64,000 bases of DNA from Atopomonas sediminilitoris (GCF_022601735.1 NZ_JAKUMM010000002.1:186001-250000), one strand, 5' to 3'. Shown: positions 18,872 to 28,351, numbered from the stretch's first letter. Numbers and translations are program-made. Notes: generated by a model from the sequence alone, not told the origin.

Positions 18872-20131
18872 ATGTCTCTGATCGCTGAATACGGCACTGT
18901 TTTACTGGTGCTGGCCTGCTGTTTTGGATTTTTCATGGCCTGGGGTGTGGGCGCTAACGATGTGGCGAATGCCATGGGTACGTCGGTGGGCTCCAAGGCA
19001 CTGACGATCAAGCAAGCCATCATCATTGCCATGGTGTTTGAGTTCTGCGGCGCTTATTTGGCTGGCGGTGAAGTTACCGACACGGTCAAGAGCGGCATCG
19101 TCGATGCCTCAATCATCCCGCCGGATTTGCTGGTGCTGGGTATGATGTCGGCGCTGTTGGCAGCCGGTACTTGGCTGCTGGTGGCCTCGATGAAGGGCTG
19201 GCCGGTTTCGACCACGCACTCGATCATCGGTGCGGTGATTGGCTTTGCCGCCGTCGGCGTGTCGATGGATGCGGTGAAGTGGGCGGGCATTATTCCGATT
19301 GCGGCCAGCTGGGTGATTTCACCGTTGCTGTCGGGCGCGGTGGCGTTTGTGCTGTTCTTAACCGTGCAAAAGCTGATCATCAACACCGATGATCCGTTTG
19401 TCAGCGCTAAGCGCTTCGTGCCGTTCTACATGTTCCTCACCGGCTTTGTGGTCAGCATCCTGACAGTGACCAAGGGCCTGAAGCACGTTGGTCTGCATCT
19501 TTCTACTATGGAAGGTTTGCTGGTCGCCATTGGCGTGGGCTTGGCGGTGATGTTTGCCGGCATGGCGCTGATCAGTCGGATCAAAATTGACGCAGAGGCG
19601 GACAAGAAATTCCACTTCGCCAGCGTGGAAAAAATCTTCGCGGTGTTGATGGTTTTCACCGCCTGCGCCATGGCCTTTGCTCACGGCTCCAACGACGTGG
19701 CCAACGCGGTTGGTCCGCTGGCGGCGATTGTGGGCGCGCTGGAAACGGGCGGTCAGGCGGCGGCTAAATCGGCGGTGCCGGGTTGGGTGTTGCTGTTAGG
19801 CGCTGTCGGTATCGTGATTGGCTTGGCCACCTACGGCTATAAAGTGATCGCCACCATCGGTAAAGAAATCACCGAGCTGACCCCAAGCCGCGGCTTCACC
19901 GCGGAACTGGCCACCGCCACCACGGTGATCGGTGCTTCGGCGCTCGGCTTGCCGGTATCGACCACGCACACGCTGGTTGGTGCCGTACTGGGTGTGGGCT
20001 TGGCACGCGGCATTGCGGCGCTGAACTTGGGTGTGGTCGGGCAGATTTTCCTCTCGTGGGTCATCACCCTGCCGGTGGGCGCGCTGCTGTCGGTGGTGTT
20101 CTTCACCATCCTGCGGACGGTCTTCGCCTAA
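18872..20131 (+). CDS. Inorganic phosphate transporter, Pit family
   Basis: A 419-residue inner-membrane transporter with about ten helices and the two inverted PHO4 repeats: GANDVANAMGTSVGSKAL near residue 27 and HGSNDVANAVGPLAA near residue 270. VSTTHSI and VSTTHTL mark the second halves of each repeat. It imports phosphate, probably as a metal-phosphate/proton symporter. Operon with the DUF47 gene; a strong terminator follows. Confidence 0.94.
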   Translation: MSLIAEYGTVLLVLACCFGFFMAWGVGANDVANAMGTSVGSKALTIKQAIIIAMVFEFCGAYLAGGEVTDTVKSGIVDASIIPPDLLVLGMMSALLAAGTWLLVASMKGWPVSTTHSIIGAVIGFAAVGVSMDAVKWAGIIPIAASWVISPLLSGAVAFVLFLTVQKLIINTDDPFVSAKRFVPFYMFLTGFVVSILTVTKGLKHVGLHLSTMEGLLVAIGVGLAVMFAGMALISRIKIDAEADKKFHFASVEKIFAVLMVFTACAMAFAHGSNDVANAVGPLAAIVGALETGGQAAAKSAVPGWVLLLGAVGIVIGLATYGYKVIATIGKEITELTPSRGFTAELATATTVIGASALGLPVSTTHTLVGAVLGVGLARGIAALNLGVVGQIFLSWVITLPVGALLSVVFFTILRTVFA

Positions 20132-20145
20132 GCCATCGCGCTGTT

Positions 20146-20183
20146 AAAAAGCCGCCTTGCAGCCTTTGCACGGCGGCTTTTTT
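20146..20183 (+). terminator. Rho-independent terminator after the pit gene
   Basis: AAAAAGCCGCC (20146-20156) pairs with GGCGGCTTTTTT (20172-20183) around a 15-base loop, ending in a T run. It lies 15 bp after the pit stop and upstream of argE. Confidence 0.88.
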
Positions 20184-20249
20184 CTGTCTGCGATTTGGGC
20201 CAACGCTGCGCTGCGGCCTATGATGGGGGTTCAATCAAGGAGTACAAAC

Positions 20250-21428
20250 ATGCCATTGCCCCCGCTAAAACAGCAGTTTGCCGAGCTGATTGCCTTGCCT
20301 TCGGTCAGTTGCACGCAGCCCGAATGGGATCAAAGCAATCTGGCCGTGGTCGAGCGGCTGGCGCAGTGGTTGGGTGAGTTGGGGTTTGTCTGTGAGCTGC
20401 AAGAAGTCGAGCCGGGTAAATACAACTTGCTGGCCACCTTAGGGCAGGGGCCGGGTGGGCTGATTCTGGCCGGTCACACCGACACCGTGCCGTTTGATGC
20501 GGGACGCTGGAGCCTTGAGCCGCTCAAGTTGCTGGAGCGCGACAATCGCTGGTATGGCCTCGGCACTTGCGACATGAAGGGCTTTTTTCCGCTGATTATC
20601 GAGGCCTTGCAGGGGCTGCCGCTGGATCAGATCAAGCGGCCGCTGATGGTGTTGGCGACATGCGATGAAGAAAGCTCGATGTCAGGCGCGCGTGCGTTGG
20701 CGCAAGCGGGTAAGCCGCTGCCGCGTGCAGCCGTGATTGGCGAGCCGACGGGGCTGCGCCCTGTGCGGTTGCACAAAGGCATTCTGATGGAGCAGGTCAA
20801 AATCACCGGCAGAAGCGGGCACTCTTCCGATCCCAGTCTTGGCCATAGTGCGATGGAGGCCATGCACGCGGCCATCGGGCGTTTGCTGCACTTGCGCGGA
20901 CAGTGGCAAAAACAGTTCAGCAATCCCTTGTTTGGCGTGCCTACGCCGACCTTAAACTTGGGCTGTATTCACGGTGGCGATAACCCCAATCGCATTTGCG
21001 CGCAGTGCGCGTTGGAGTTCGACTTGCGCCCCTTGCCCGGCATGGTGGCGGAGGAGTTGCGCGCCAAGATCCGCGCCGAGCTGGCCGAGGTAGCGCAAGA
21101 GCATCAGGTCAGTATCGACTACGGCCCGCTGTTCCCGGGGGTGCCGGCGTTTGAGCAAGTGGCTGGCAGCCCCTTGGTGAAAATGGCCGAGCGCTTAACC
21201 GGCTATCCCGCCGAGGCCGTTGCGTTTGCCACCGAAGCGCCGTATTTGCAGGCCCTCGGCTGTCAAACCATCGTTTTAGGGCCGGGGGATATTGATTGCG
21301 CGCACCAACCCGATGAATATCTCGCTCTTGATCGCATCGAACCCACGGTGCAGCTATTGCGCGGGCTGATCAACGAATGTTGTTTGAGCCCCGAAGATCC
21401 TCTGCTTCAAGGAAGCGCCCATGCTTGA
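20250..21428 (+). CDS. argE: ArgE, acetylornithine deacetylase
   Basis: M20-family metallopeptidase that deacetylates N-acetylornithine in arginine synthesis. The ATG at 20250 (MPLPPLKQ) has AAGGAG 7 bases upstream; longer in-frame starts run through the preceding terminator. Metal-site motifs are GHTDTVPFD (His/Asp), GTCDMKGF (bridging Asp) and CDEESSMSGA (catalytic Glu-Glu). 392 residues, normal. It overlaps argA by 8 bp, so the pair is coupled. Confidence 0.95.
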   Translation: MPLPPLKQQFAELIALPSVSCTQPEWDQSNLAVVERLAQWLGELGFVCELQEVEPGKYNLLATLGQGPGGLILAGHTDTVPFDAGRWSLEPLKLLERDNRWYGLGTCDMKGFFPLIIEALQGLPLDQIKRPLMVLATCDEESSMSGARALAQAGKPLPRAAVIGEPTGLRPVRLHKGILMEQVKITGRSGHSSDPSLGHSAMEAMHAAIGRLLHLRGQWQKQFSNPLFGVPTPTLNLGCIHGGDNPNRICAQCALEFDLRPLPGMVAEELRAKIRAELAEVAQEHQVSIDYGPLFPGVPAFEQVAGSPLVKMAERLTGYPAEAVAFATEAPYLQALGCQTIVLGPGDIDCAHQPDEYLALDRIEPTVQLLRGLINECCLSPEDPLLQGSAHA

Positions 21429-22719
21429 TTATGTAAATTGGCTGCGCCATGCCTCGCCGTACATCAACCAGCACCGCGACTGCACTTTTGTGGTCATGCT
21501 GCCGGGTGAGGGCGTGGCACACCCAAACTTTGGCAATATCGTGCACGACCTCGTGTTGCTGCACAGCCTCGGTGTGCGCTTGGTGCTGGTGCATGGCTCG
21601 CGGCCGCAAATTGAGGCGCGCTTGAGCGAGCGCGGTTTGTCGGCGCGCTATCACAACAACCTGCGCGTGACCGATGGCGCCGCGCTGGAGTGCGTGATGG
21701 ATGCGGTCGGCCGCCTGCGCTTGGAGATTGAAGCGCGCCTGTCGATGGACATGGCCGCATCGCCAATGCAGGGCGCTCGTCTGCGCGTGGCGGGTGGCAA
21801 TTTAGTCACCGCACGGCCTTTGGGCGTGCACGATGGCGTGGACTACCACCATACCGGTGAAGTGCGCCGTGTCGACCGCAAGGGCATCCAGCGTTTGTTG
21901 GACGAGCGTAGCATCGTGTTGTTGTCGCCCTTGGGTTATTCGCCCACCGGCGAAATCTTCAATCTGGCTTGCGAAGACGTGGCCATGACGGCGGCGATCG
22001 CGCTCGCGGCGGATAAGCTGATTTTGTACGGCGAGGAATCCGGCTTATTGGATAGCGAGGGCCAGTTGGTGCGCGAACTGCGTCCCTATCAAGCGCGCGA
22101 GCATTTGCAACGTTTGGGCACCAGCTATCAAGCGGAATTGCTCGACGCGGCGGCGCAAGCGGCGGAAGGCGGCGTGCGCCGCAGTCATATCGTCAGCTTC
22201 CCCAACAACGGCGCGTTGCTGAGCGAACTGTTCACCCGCGATGGCAGCGGCACCATGGTTGCGCAGGAGCAGTTTGAGCGCTTGCGCGAAGCGACGATTG
22301 AAGACGTGGGCGGTTTGCTTGAATTGATCCGCCCGCTGGAGGAGCAAGGTATTCTCGTGCGTCGCTCGCGTGAGGTGCTGGAAACGGAGATTGAGCAGTT
22401 CAGCATTGTCGAGCGCGACGGTTTGATCATTGCCTGCGCGGCGCTGTATCCCTTGCCCGATAGCGAAGCCGGCGAGTTGGCTTGCTTGGCCGTGAGCCAG
22501 CATTACCGCCAAGGCGGGCGTGGGGATGAGCTGCTGGAGCGGATTGAGCAGCGCGCGCGCAAGCTGGGCTTAAAGCAGCTGTTTGTGCTGACTACGCGCA
22601 CCTCGCACTGGTTTCAGGAGCGCGGCTTTGTGGTCAGCGGGGTGGAGCGTCTGCCCAGCTCGCGGGCCTCGCTGTATAACTTCCAGCGCAACTCGAAGAT
22701 CTTCGAAAAAGCGCTGTAA
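21421..22719 (+). CDS. argA: ArgA, amino-acid N-acetyltransferase (NAGS)
   Basis: Makes N-acetylglutamate, the first step of arginine synthesis. The N-terminal amino-acid-kinase domain (~1-285; VLVHGSRPQIEARL, FPNNGALLSELFTRDGSGTM) binds arginine for feedback inhibition in this family. The C-terminal GNAT domain (~290-432) has LAVSQHYRQGGRGDELLERIE for acetyl-CoA. 432 residues, the classical bacterial length. The start ATG lies inside the end of argE. Confidence 0.96.
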   Translation: MLDYVNWLRHASPYINQHRDCTFVVMLPGEGVAHPNFGNIVHDLVLLHSLGVRLVLVHGSRPQIEARLSERGLSARYHNNLRVTDGAALECVMDAVGRLRLEIEARLSMDMAASPMQGARLRVAGGNLVTARPLGVHDGVDYHHTGEVRRVDRKGIQRLLDERSIVLLSPLGYSPTGEIFNLACEDVAMTAAIALAADKLILYGEESGLLDSEGQLVRELRPYQAREHLQRLGTSYQAELLDAAAQAAEGGVRRSHIVSFPNNGALLSELFTRDGSGTMVAQEQFERLREATIEDVGGLLELIRPLEEQGILVRRSREVLETEIEQFSIVERDGLIIACAALYPLPDSEAGELACLAVSQHYRQGGRGDELLERIEQRARKLGLKQLFVLTTRTSHWFQERGFVVSGVERLPSSRASLYNFQRNSKIFEKAL

Positions 22720-22734
22720 GTTCGCCATTAGCCA

Positions 22735-23655
22735 CTACACATGCCCGCCACAGTGCGGGCATTGTTTTGCTGGCTGCGCAGTGGCGCGCCTGAGCAGCGC
22801 TTGCGCGTCTTCATCGGGAATGCCCAGCTCCTCGGCGGCCTCATCCAGCGCTTCGCGCTCGTCGCCGCTGAGCACGCCGTCGGCCAAGGCTTCTTGTACG
22901 TGGTCGGTAAAACGCTCGCGGCGCAGCTCCAACTCGCGCGAGAAGCCCGAGGCCAAAATGCCCGCCGGTAATGCCGCCATACCAACCCCAGCGAGGGTAA
23001 TCACCATGCCGAAGGCTTTACCAAGCGCGGTGTGCGGCACCACATCGCCATAACCCACCGTGGTTAGCGTGACGGTGGCCCACCACATGGCGGCCGGGAT
23101 CGAGCCAAAGTGCTCGGGCTGAATATGCCGCTCGACCGCGTACATGCCGCTGGCCGCAAAAATAATGATGATCAGCATGACAAACAGCGCCGAGGCAAAG
23201 CTGGAGGCTTCTTTACGCATCACCGTGCCGAGTAGCTCCAGCGAGGCGGAGTAGCGCGCCAGTTTGAACACGCGCAGCAAGCGCAGCACGCGCAAGATGC
23301 GGGTATCGACGCTGATAAACATGGCGAGAAAGAAAGGAGCAATGGCGAGCAAGTCGACAATCGCCATGGGGCTGGTCAAGTAAGCCATGCGTGGCGAGCG
23401 GGCCTCGGCAAAGCTTGGGTTTTCTGGTGCGCTGTAGAGGCGCAAGAGGTACTCCAACGAGAACAGTGCCACCGAGATTTGTTCAAACAATAAGAACTGG
23501 GCCGCGTAGGCGGCTTCAATGTGCGCGACGGACTCCAGCACTACGGCGGCGACATTGCCCAGAATCAGTAGGGCGATAGCCAGTTGCAGCAGGCGCGGTA
23601 GCCAGCTTTGCGTGTCTTCAAGGTAGAAATAAACGCGGCGGCGCAGAGTGGTCAT
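22735..23655 (-). CDS. Voltage-gated-type potassium channel (ion transporter family)
   Basis: A 306-residue six-helix channel subunit. The S4-like segment RILRVLRLLRVFKLARY has regularly spaced Arg (~residues 118-134). The pore helix and selectivity filter read TLTTVGYGDVVP near residue 200, typical for K+ selectivity. The C-terminal cytoplasmic ~60 residues are charged and end in a CPHCGGHV zinc-ribbon-like tail. Probably a tetrameric K+ channel in the inner membrane. Stands alone. Confidence 0.9.
   Translation of the reverse strand: MTTLRRRVYFYLEDTQSWLPRLLQLAIALLILGNVAAVVLESVAHIEAAYAAQFLLFEQISVALFSLEYLLRLYSAPENPSFAEARSPRMAYLTSPMAIVDLLAIAPFFLAMFISVDTRILRVLRLLRVFKLARYSASLELLGTVMRKEASSFASALFVMLIIIIFAASGMYAVERHIQPEHFGSIPAAMWWATVTLTTVGYGDVVPHTALGKAFGMVITLAGVGMAALPAGILASGFSRELELRRERFTDHVQEALADGVLSGDEREALDEAAEELGIPDEDAQALLRRATAQPAKQCPHCGGHV
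22741..22768 (+). terminator. Terminator of argE-argA, inside the convergent gene
   Basis: ATGCCCGC (22741-22748) pairs with GCGGGCAT (22755-22762), followed by TGTTTT. It lies 21 bp after the argA stop and overlaps the last codons of the convergent channel gene, so the same bases encode that protein's CPHCGGHV tail. Confidence 0.75.
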
Positions 23656-23779
23656 GCAGGCTCCCGTGATGGCGGGCGCGAGTCGGTTGGCGCCCTTTTA
23701 TTATCGATGGCGGGGGAGCGATCAAGGATCGCGCCGCACAGTGTAACCCACGCGGCGCGATGCTCGGGTTGAAGCGGGG

Positions 23780-24436
23780 TTAGTCGCGCAGGCTGATGAT
23801 CGACCAGCCGGCCTCGCTGGCGGCTTGACGCAGCGTGTCGTCGGGGTCGACGGCGACTGGCGTGGTGACTTGCTGCAACAGAGGCAGGTCGTTGTGCGAG
23901 TCACTGTAAAAGCAGCTGTCGGCAAGGCTGTGGCCGGTGTCGGCAAGCCAGCGTGCAAGACGCTCAACCTTACCCTCGCGAAAGCACGGTACGTCGGTGG
24001 TGCGACCGGTGTAGCGGCCGTTTTCCTGCTCGCACTCGGTGGCCAGTAAGTGCTCCACGCCTAAACGCTGGGCAATCGGCGCAGTCACAAAACGGTTGGT
24101 CGCGGTGATGATCAGTAGCGTGTCACCGGCGTCGCGGTGTTTTTGCAGCAGCGCTTGCGCCTTAGGCAGGATAATCGGTTCGATGCACTCGGCCATAAAT
24201 TGTGCATGCCAAGCATCGAGCTGTGCTTGTGGGTGCTCGCCGAGTACGGCCAGGCAGAAGTTCAGGTACTGGCGAATATCCAAACGGCCGGCCAAGTAAT
24301 CTTGATAGAACTCGTCATTACGCGCTTTGTAGGCGTCGCCATCGACAATCTGATGCCGGCACAAAAAATCCCCCCATGCGTGATCACTGTCGCCGGCCAG
24401 CAGGGTGTTATCTAAATCAAATAAGGCCAGAGCCAT
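23780..24436 (-). CDS. HAD-IB family phosphatase (SerB-like)
   Basis: A 218-residue haloacid-dehalogenase phosphatase. The ATG at 24434-24436 is chosen because [13 protein letters not shown] starts the fold; an upstream in-frame ATG adds 42 unlikely residues. Motif I is [12 protein letters not shown] (nucleophile Asp), motif [11 protein letters not shown], and motif [16 protein letters not shown]. Homologues beside rppH and ptsP are annotated as phosphoserine-phosphatase-like, but the substrate is not certain. Divergent from rppH. Confidence 0.9.
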   Translation of the reverse strand: MALALFDLDNTLLAGDSDHAWGDFLCRHQIVDGDAYKARNDEFYQDYLAGRLDIRQYLNFCLAVLGEHPQAQLDAWHAQFMAECIEPIILPKAQALLQKHRDAGDTLLIITATNRFVTAPIAQRLGVEHLLATECEQENGRYTGRTTDVPCFREGKVERLARWLADTGHSLADSCFYSDSHNDLPLLQQVTTPVAVDPDDTLRQAASEAGWSIISLRD

Positions 24437-24620
24437 GTGGCGCTCCCACAAAAAAAGACAAACAAAAGGCCGTGCAGCATAGCGCTCAAAACAAGTCATG
24501 CCTATGACAGTGCCGAGCTTGCGTTGCCGCTGCTTGCGCCTTTGTGGAAGAATGCAAGGCATTGAAATATTTAGGACTGTTGACGTTCGTCACGGTCTTG
24601 CAAGGATTAGGGGTCATGCC

Positions 24621-25100
24621 GTGATTGATAATGATGGTTTCCGCCCCAATGTCGGCATCATTCTGGCCAATGATCTAGGTCAGGTGCTGTGGGCTAAACG
24701 TATCAATCAGGATGCGTGGCAGTTCCCACAAGGCGGCATTCAGGGCCGCGAGTCGCCGGAAGAGGCGCTGTATCGCGAGCTGTATGAAGAAGTGGGCCTA
24801 GAGCAGCGCGACGTTAAAGTCCTCGCGTGTACCAAGGGCTGGCTTCGCTATCGCTTGCCGCAGCGGTTGGTACGCACGCACAGCCAGCCGTTGTGCATTG
24901 GTCAAAAGCAGAAGTGGTTTTTGCTGCGCCTGACCGCCGACGAGACGCGCGTGCGCGTCGATATGAATCACAAACCGGAGTTTGATGGCTGGCGTTGGGT
25001 CAGCTATTGGTATCCACTGAACCAAGTGGTGTCGTTTAAGCGCGAGGTCTACCGTAAGGCCATGCGCGAATTGGCACCTAGGCTAACTGTTAGGGAGTAG
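24621..25100 (+). CDS. rppH: RppH, RNA 5'-pyrophosphohydrolase
   Basis: Nudix hydrolase that removes pyrophosphate from 5'-triphosphate mRNA and so triggers decay. The GTG at 24621 ([12 protein letters not shown]) matches the family N-terminus and gives 159 residues; upstream ATGs add ~40 unrelated residues. The Nudix box is [16 protein letters not shown] followed by YEEVGL, and [19 protein letters not shown] is the characteristic RppH segment. ptsP begins 5 bp after its stop. Confidence 0.95.
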   Translation: MIDNDGFRPNVGIILANDLGQVLWAKRINQDAWQFPQGGIQGRESPEEALYRELYEEVGLEQRDVKVLACTKGWLRYRLPQRLVRTHSQPLCIGQKQKWFLLRLTADETRVRVDMNHKPEFDGWRWVSYWYPLNQVVSFKREVYRKAMRELAPRLTVRE

Positions 25101-25105
25101 CACGT

Positions 25106-27397
25106 TTGGCCATCGATATGCTCAAGACGCTGAGGCAAATCGCCCAGGAAGTCGGCACCGCCAAAGACTTGAAGGCGGCATTGAGCGTTATCGTCCAGCG
25201 TGTGCGTGAAGTCATGGGCACCGAAGTGTGCTCGGTGTACCTGTTCGATGCCGAAGACCAGCGCTATGTCTTGATGGCCACTGAAGGTTTGAATAAGCGC
25301 TCGGTGGGCAAGGTGTCGTTGGCGCGTAATGAAGGCTTGGTCGGCTTGGTGGGGCGCCGAGAAGAGCCGATCAACCTCGAAGACGCACCTTCACACAAAG
25401 ACTTCCGCTACTTTGCCGAGACGGGCGAAGAGAAGTATTACTCCTTCTTGGGCGTGCCGATTATCCATCACCGCCGGGTGATGGGCGTGCTGGTGGTGCA
25501 GCAGCGCGAACGCCGGCAGTTTGATGAAGGCGAAGAAGCTTTCCTTGTCACCATGAGCGCGCAGCTCTCCGGCGTGATTGCGCATGCTGAAGCTACCGGC
25601 TCGATTCGTGGCATGGGGCGCAAGGCCAAGCCGGTGCAGGATGCCAAGTTTTTAGGTGTGCCCGGCTCGCCCGGCGTGGCCATTGGTACCGCCGTGGTGC
25701 TATTGCCACCGGCAGATCTGGACTCAGTGCCCGATCGCGCCGCCACCGATGTACCCGCCGAGCTTGAAGCTTTTCGCGTGGCGATCGAAGGCGCGCGTAA
25801 AGAAGTGCGCAAAATCTCCGGGCGCTTAGAGCGAACGCTACGCCCCGAAGAGCGCGCCTTATTTGACGTCTATTTGATGATTCTTGAAGACCCAGCCATT
25901 GCTGGCGAGGTCGAGGACATCATCCGCACGGGCCAGTGGGCGCAAGGCGCTGTGCGCCAAGTAGTGAAGCAGCACATCAAGCGTTTTGATGCCATGGAGG
26001 ACGAATACCTGCGCGAGCGTGCGGCGGATATTCGCGATCTAGGCCGTCGCGTGCTGAGCAATTTGCAGCAGGCGCGCAAAGACAAAATCGAAATTCCCGA
26101 TCAGGCCATTTTGGTCAGTGATGAGCTAAGCCCGGCCATGCTGGGTGAGATCAGCCCAGAAAAGCTGGTGGGTTTGGTCTCGGTCAAAGGCTCCGGTAAC
26201 TCGCACGTAGCGATTCTGGCGCGTGCCATGGGGATTCCCACCGTGATGGGCGCGGTCGACTTGCCTTACAGTCGGCTCGATGGTCTGCCTTTGGTGCTCG
26301 ACGGCTATCACGGAGAGGTTTATACCAACCCGTCGGACGAAGTGCTGCGCCAGTACAGCGCCGTTATGGCCGATGAGCGTGAACTGGTCAAAGGGCTCGA
26401 AGCGCTGCGCGATGTGCCGTGCGAAACCACCGATGGCCGCCGGATGCCATTGTGGGTCAATACGGGGCTGTTGGCCGACGTGCAGCGCTCGCTCAATCAC
26501 GGCGCTGAAGGCGTCGGTTTGTACCGCTCCGAAGTGCCGTTCATGGTGATGGAGCGCTTCCCCAGCGAAAAAGAGCAACAAGCAACCTATCGCGAACAGC
26601 TGCAGGCTTTTCATCCGCAGCCTGTGACCATGCGCACCTTGGATGTTGGCGGCGACAAGCCGTTGTCCTATTTCCCGATCAAAGAAGACAACCCCTTCCT
26701 TGGTTGGCGTGGCATTCGCGTCACCTTGGATCATCCCGACATCTTCCTTGTGCAAGTGCGCGCCATGCTCAAAGCCAGCGCCGGCTTAGGCAATCTGCGC
26801 ATCATGTTGCCAATGATCACCGGCTTGCATGAGCTAGAAGAAGCCAGTCATCTGATACACCGCGCCTGGGGCGAGGTGCGTGACGAAGGCGTGGACGTGC
26901 AAATGCCGCCGATTGGCGTGATGGTAGAGGTGCCCGCCGCCGTCTATCAAGCGCGTGAATTGGCTCGGCATGCCGACTTTTTGTCCGTTGGCTCTAATGA
27001 CTTGACTCAATACCTGCTGGCGGTCGACCGCAATAACCCGCGCGTGGCTGAGCTGTATGATTTCTACCATCCCGCCTTGCTGCAAGCGCTGCAGTCGGTG
27101 GTGCATGCGGCGCACGCCGAAGGCAAGCCGGTCAGCATCTGCGGCGAAATGGCCGGCGACCCGGCCACGGCCGTGCTGTTGATGGCAATGGGCTTTGATA
27201 GCCTGTCCATGAACGCCACCAACTTGCCACGGGTTAAATGGCTGCTGCGTCAATTGAGCCTTACGCATGCACAGCAACTGCTTGAGCAAGTGCAAGGCAT
27301 GGATAACCCACAAGTTATCCGCAGCGTCGTGGATTTGTACCTGCGCAACCTCGGCCTAGGCAGGGTGATCAACCCCGCATCGGATGTCACCGCATAA
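25106..27397 (+). CDS. ptsP: PtsP, phosphoenolpyruvate-protein phosphotransferase (EI-Ntr)
   Basis: Enzyme I of the nitrogen phosphotransferase system. Layout: N-terminal GAF sensor domain (~15-160), EI N-terminal domain (~175-300), phospho-His domain with GSGNSHVAILARAMGIPT (active His near residue 366), and a C-terminal PEP-binding TIM barrel (~420-735; GVGLYRSEVPFM, SVGSNDLTQY, ICGEMAGDP with the active Cys). The TTG at 25106 has GGGAG eight bases upstream; an ATG four codons later is the start used for many homologues. Likely cotranscribed with rppH. Confidence 0.95.
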   Translation: MAIDMLKTLRQIAQEVGTAKDLKAALSVIVQRVREVMGTEVCSVYLFDAEDQRYVLMATEGLNKRSVGKVSLARNEGLVGLVGRREEPINLEDAPSHKDFRYFAETGEEKYYSFLGVPIIHHRRVMGVLVVQQRERRQFDEGEEAFLVTMSAQLSGVIAHAEATGSIRGMGRKAKPVQDAKFLGVPGSPGVAIGTAVVLLPPADLDSVPDRAATDVPAELEAFRVAIEGARKEVRKISGRLERTLRPEERALFDVYLMILEDPAIAGEVEDIIRTGQWAQGAVRQVVKQHIKRFDAMEDEYLRERAADIRDLGRRVLSNLQQARKDKIEIPDQAILVSDELSPAMLGEISPEKLVGLVSVKGSGNSHVAILARAMGIPTVMGAVDLPYSRLDGLPLVLDGYHGEVYTNPSDEVLRQYSAVMADERELVKGLEALRDVPCETTDGRRMPLWVNTGLLADVQRSLNHGAEGVGLYRSEVPFMVMERFPSEKEQQATYREQLQAFHPQPVTMRTLDVGGDKPLSYFPIKEDNPFLGWRGIRVTLDHPDIFLVQVRAMLKASAGLGNLRIMLPMITGLHELEEASHLIHRAWGEVRDEGVDVQMPPIGVMVEVPAAVYQARELARHADFLSVGSNDLTQYLLAVDRNNPRVAELYDFYHPALLQALQSVVHAAHAEGKPVSICGEMAGDPATAVLLMAMGFDSLSMNATNLPRVKWLLRQLSLTHAQQLLEQVQGMDNPQVIRSVVDLYLRNLGLGRVINPASDVTA

Positions 27398-27448
27398 GTG
27401 CCTCTGCGGTAGAGCTAAATAACTAGCAAAATCAGTAGCAAAGCAGCG

Positions 27449-27476
27449 TTTACACGCCGAAAAAGCTATGTATAAT
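27449..27476 (+). promoter_or_regulatory. Sigma-70-type promoter of tRNA-Thr
   Basis: A -35 TTTACA (27449-27454) and a perfect -10 TATAAT (27471-27476) are separated by 16 bp. The -10 ends ten bases before the mature tRNA 5' end, the compact layout common for tRNA genes. Confidence 0.82.
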
Positions 27477-27486
27477 GCGCGCCTAT

Positions 27487-27565
<79 letters not shown>

Positions 27566-27570
27566 AAATC

Positions 27571-27602
27571 AAAGGGTTACGTGAAAGCGTAGCCCTTTTT
27601 TG
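27571..27602 (+). terminator. Island-borne terminator just after tRNA-Thr
   Basis: AAAGGGTTACG (27571-27581) pairs with CGTAGCCCTTT (27588-27598) with one G-T pair and a six-base loop, followed by T-rich sequence. Since it is inside attL, the tRNA now ends at a terminator supplied by the island. Confidence 0.8.
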
Positions 27603-27619
27603 TGCCTGAAATTCGGCCT

Positions 27620-27638
27620 GGGGTAGGATTGGGGTAGG
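27620..27638. repeat. Left GGGGTAGG repeats (candidate integrase arm sites)
   Basis: Two copies of GGGGTAGG at 27620 and 27631, 11 bp apart, about 55 bp inside attL. They match the four copies near attR in sequence, spacing and orientation. Confidence 0.75.
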
Positions 27639-27694
27639 GATTGCCGAATGACCATAGGATTGGAAATTCCTATAGTCCGCCCCCAAACATACGC

Positions 27695-28351
27695 TCAGAG
27701 TTCCTTCACCTTCTGCAAAGCATGCAGCCCATGCAGCTCCTCATCCCAGAGGTGGCCACCGAGCTTCGTGATACTGGTAACCCACTCGCTGCGCCCATCA
27801 TCGACCAGCAGAATAACTCGACGATTGCTGACAAAGTCGCCGTCAAAACTCATGGAGTAGTCATCGATCTGCAACCGCTGCCCCGGCTCGACTTCTGAAG
27901 ATGCAGCAATACCATCGGCGAAAGCGTTTCCAGCGGTTTGGTACTCATCAATACCATCGTCGGTACTTGCATAGGCATGCAGCAGTCTTTGTAGGTAAAT
28001 GACGCGCTGATCGGTACGGTTTAGTAACCAAACCGGTTGCTTATCCGAACAACGTGAAAAGAATGGTATCGCCAAGTACAGCCCTGCGGGCGCTTCCTGC
28101 TCATAGGCCTTCAGGTTCGCATGGGCGATAAGGTCCGCCACCTGTGCACGTCGCGTAGTGAGCACATTAAAAGCATCGTCATCGATGCTGGGGCGCCCGC
28201 CCAGAAAAGACTCCAGAGCGTCGCATGCTGACGTCAGCCGCGCATACCGAGCCAACTCTTCTGCATGCTTCTGCGCCACTTGCGGATGGCATTTATCTGC
28301 GAGGCGCGAGGCTAGGTCCATGACATCGTCATAGATGGGTCGACGAATCAC
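27695..28351 (-). CDS. Island-encoded protein of unknown function (218 residues)
   Basis: I do not recognise this protein. It starts with GTG at 28349-28351 (MIRRPIYDDVMDLAS) five bases after a near-perfect ribosome site (AAGGAGG), so it is very likely translated. It appears soluble: no signal peptide or membrane segment. The first ~120 residues are mainly helical and charged; the C-terminal ~60 residues look like beta strands (QRLQIDDYSMSFDGDFV, NRRVILLVDDG, EWVTSITKLGGHLW). It follows hipA by 55 bp on the same strand at the end of the integrase-hipB-hipA series, so it may be an extra component of the toxin-antitoxin unit or independent cargo. Confidence 0.75.
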   Translation of the reverse strand: MIRRPIYDDVMDLASRLADKCHPQVAQKHAEELARYARLTSACDALESFLGGRPSIDDDAFNVLTTRRAQVADLIAHANLKAYEQEAPAGLYLAIPFFSRCSDKQPVWLLNRTDQRVIYLQRLLHAYASTDDGIDEYQTAGNAFADGIAASSEVEPGQRLQIDDYSMSFDGDFVSNRRVILLVDDGRSEWVTSITKLGGHLWDEELHGLHALQKVKEL

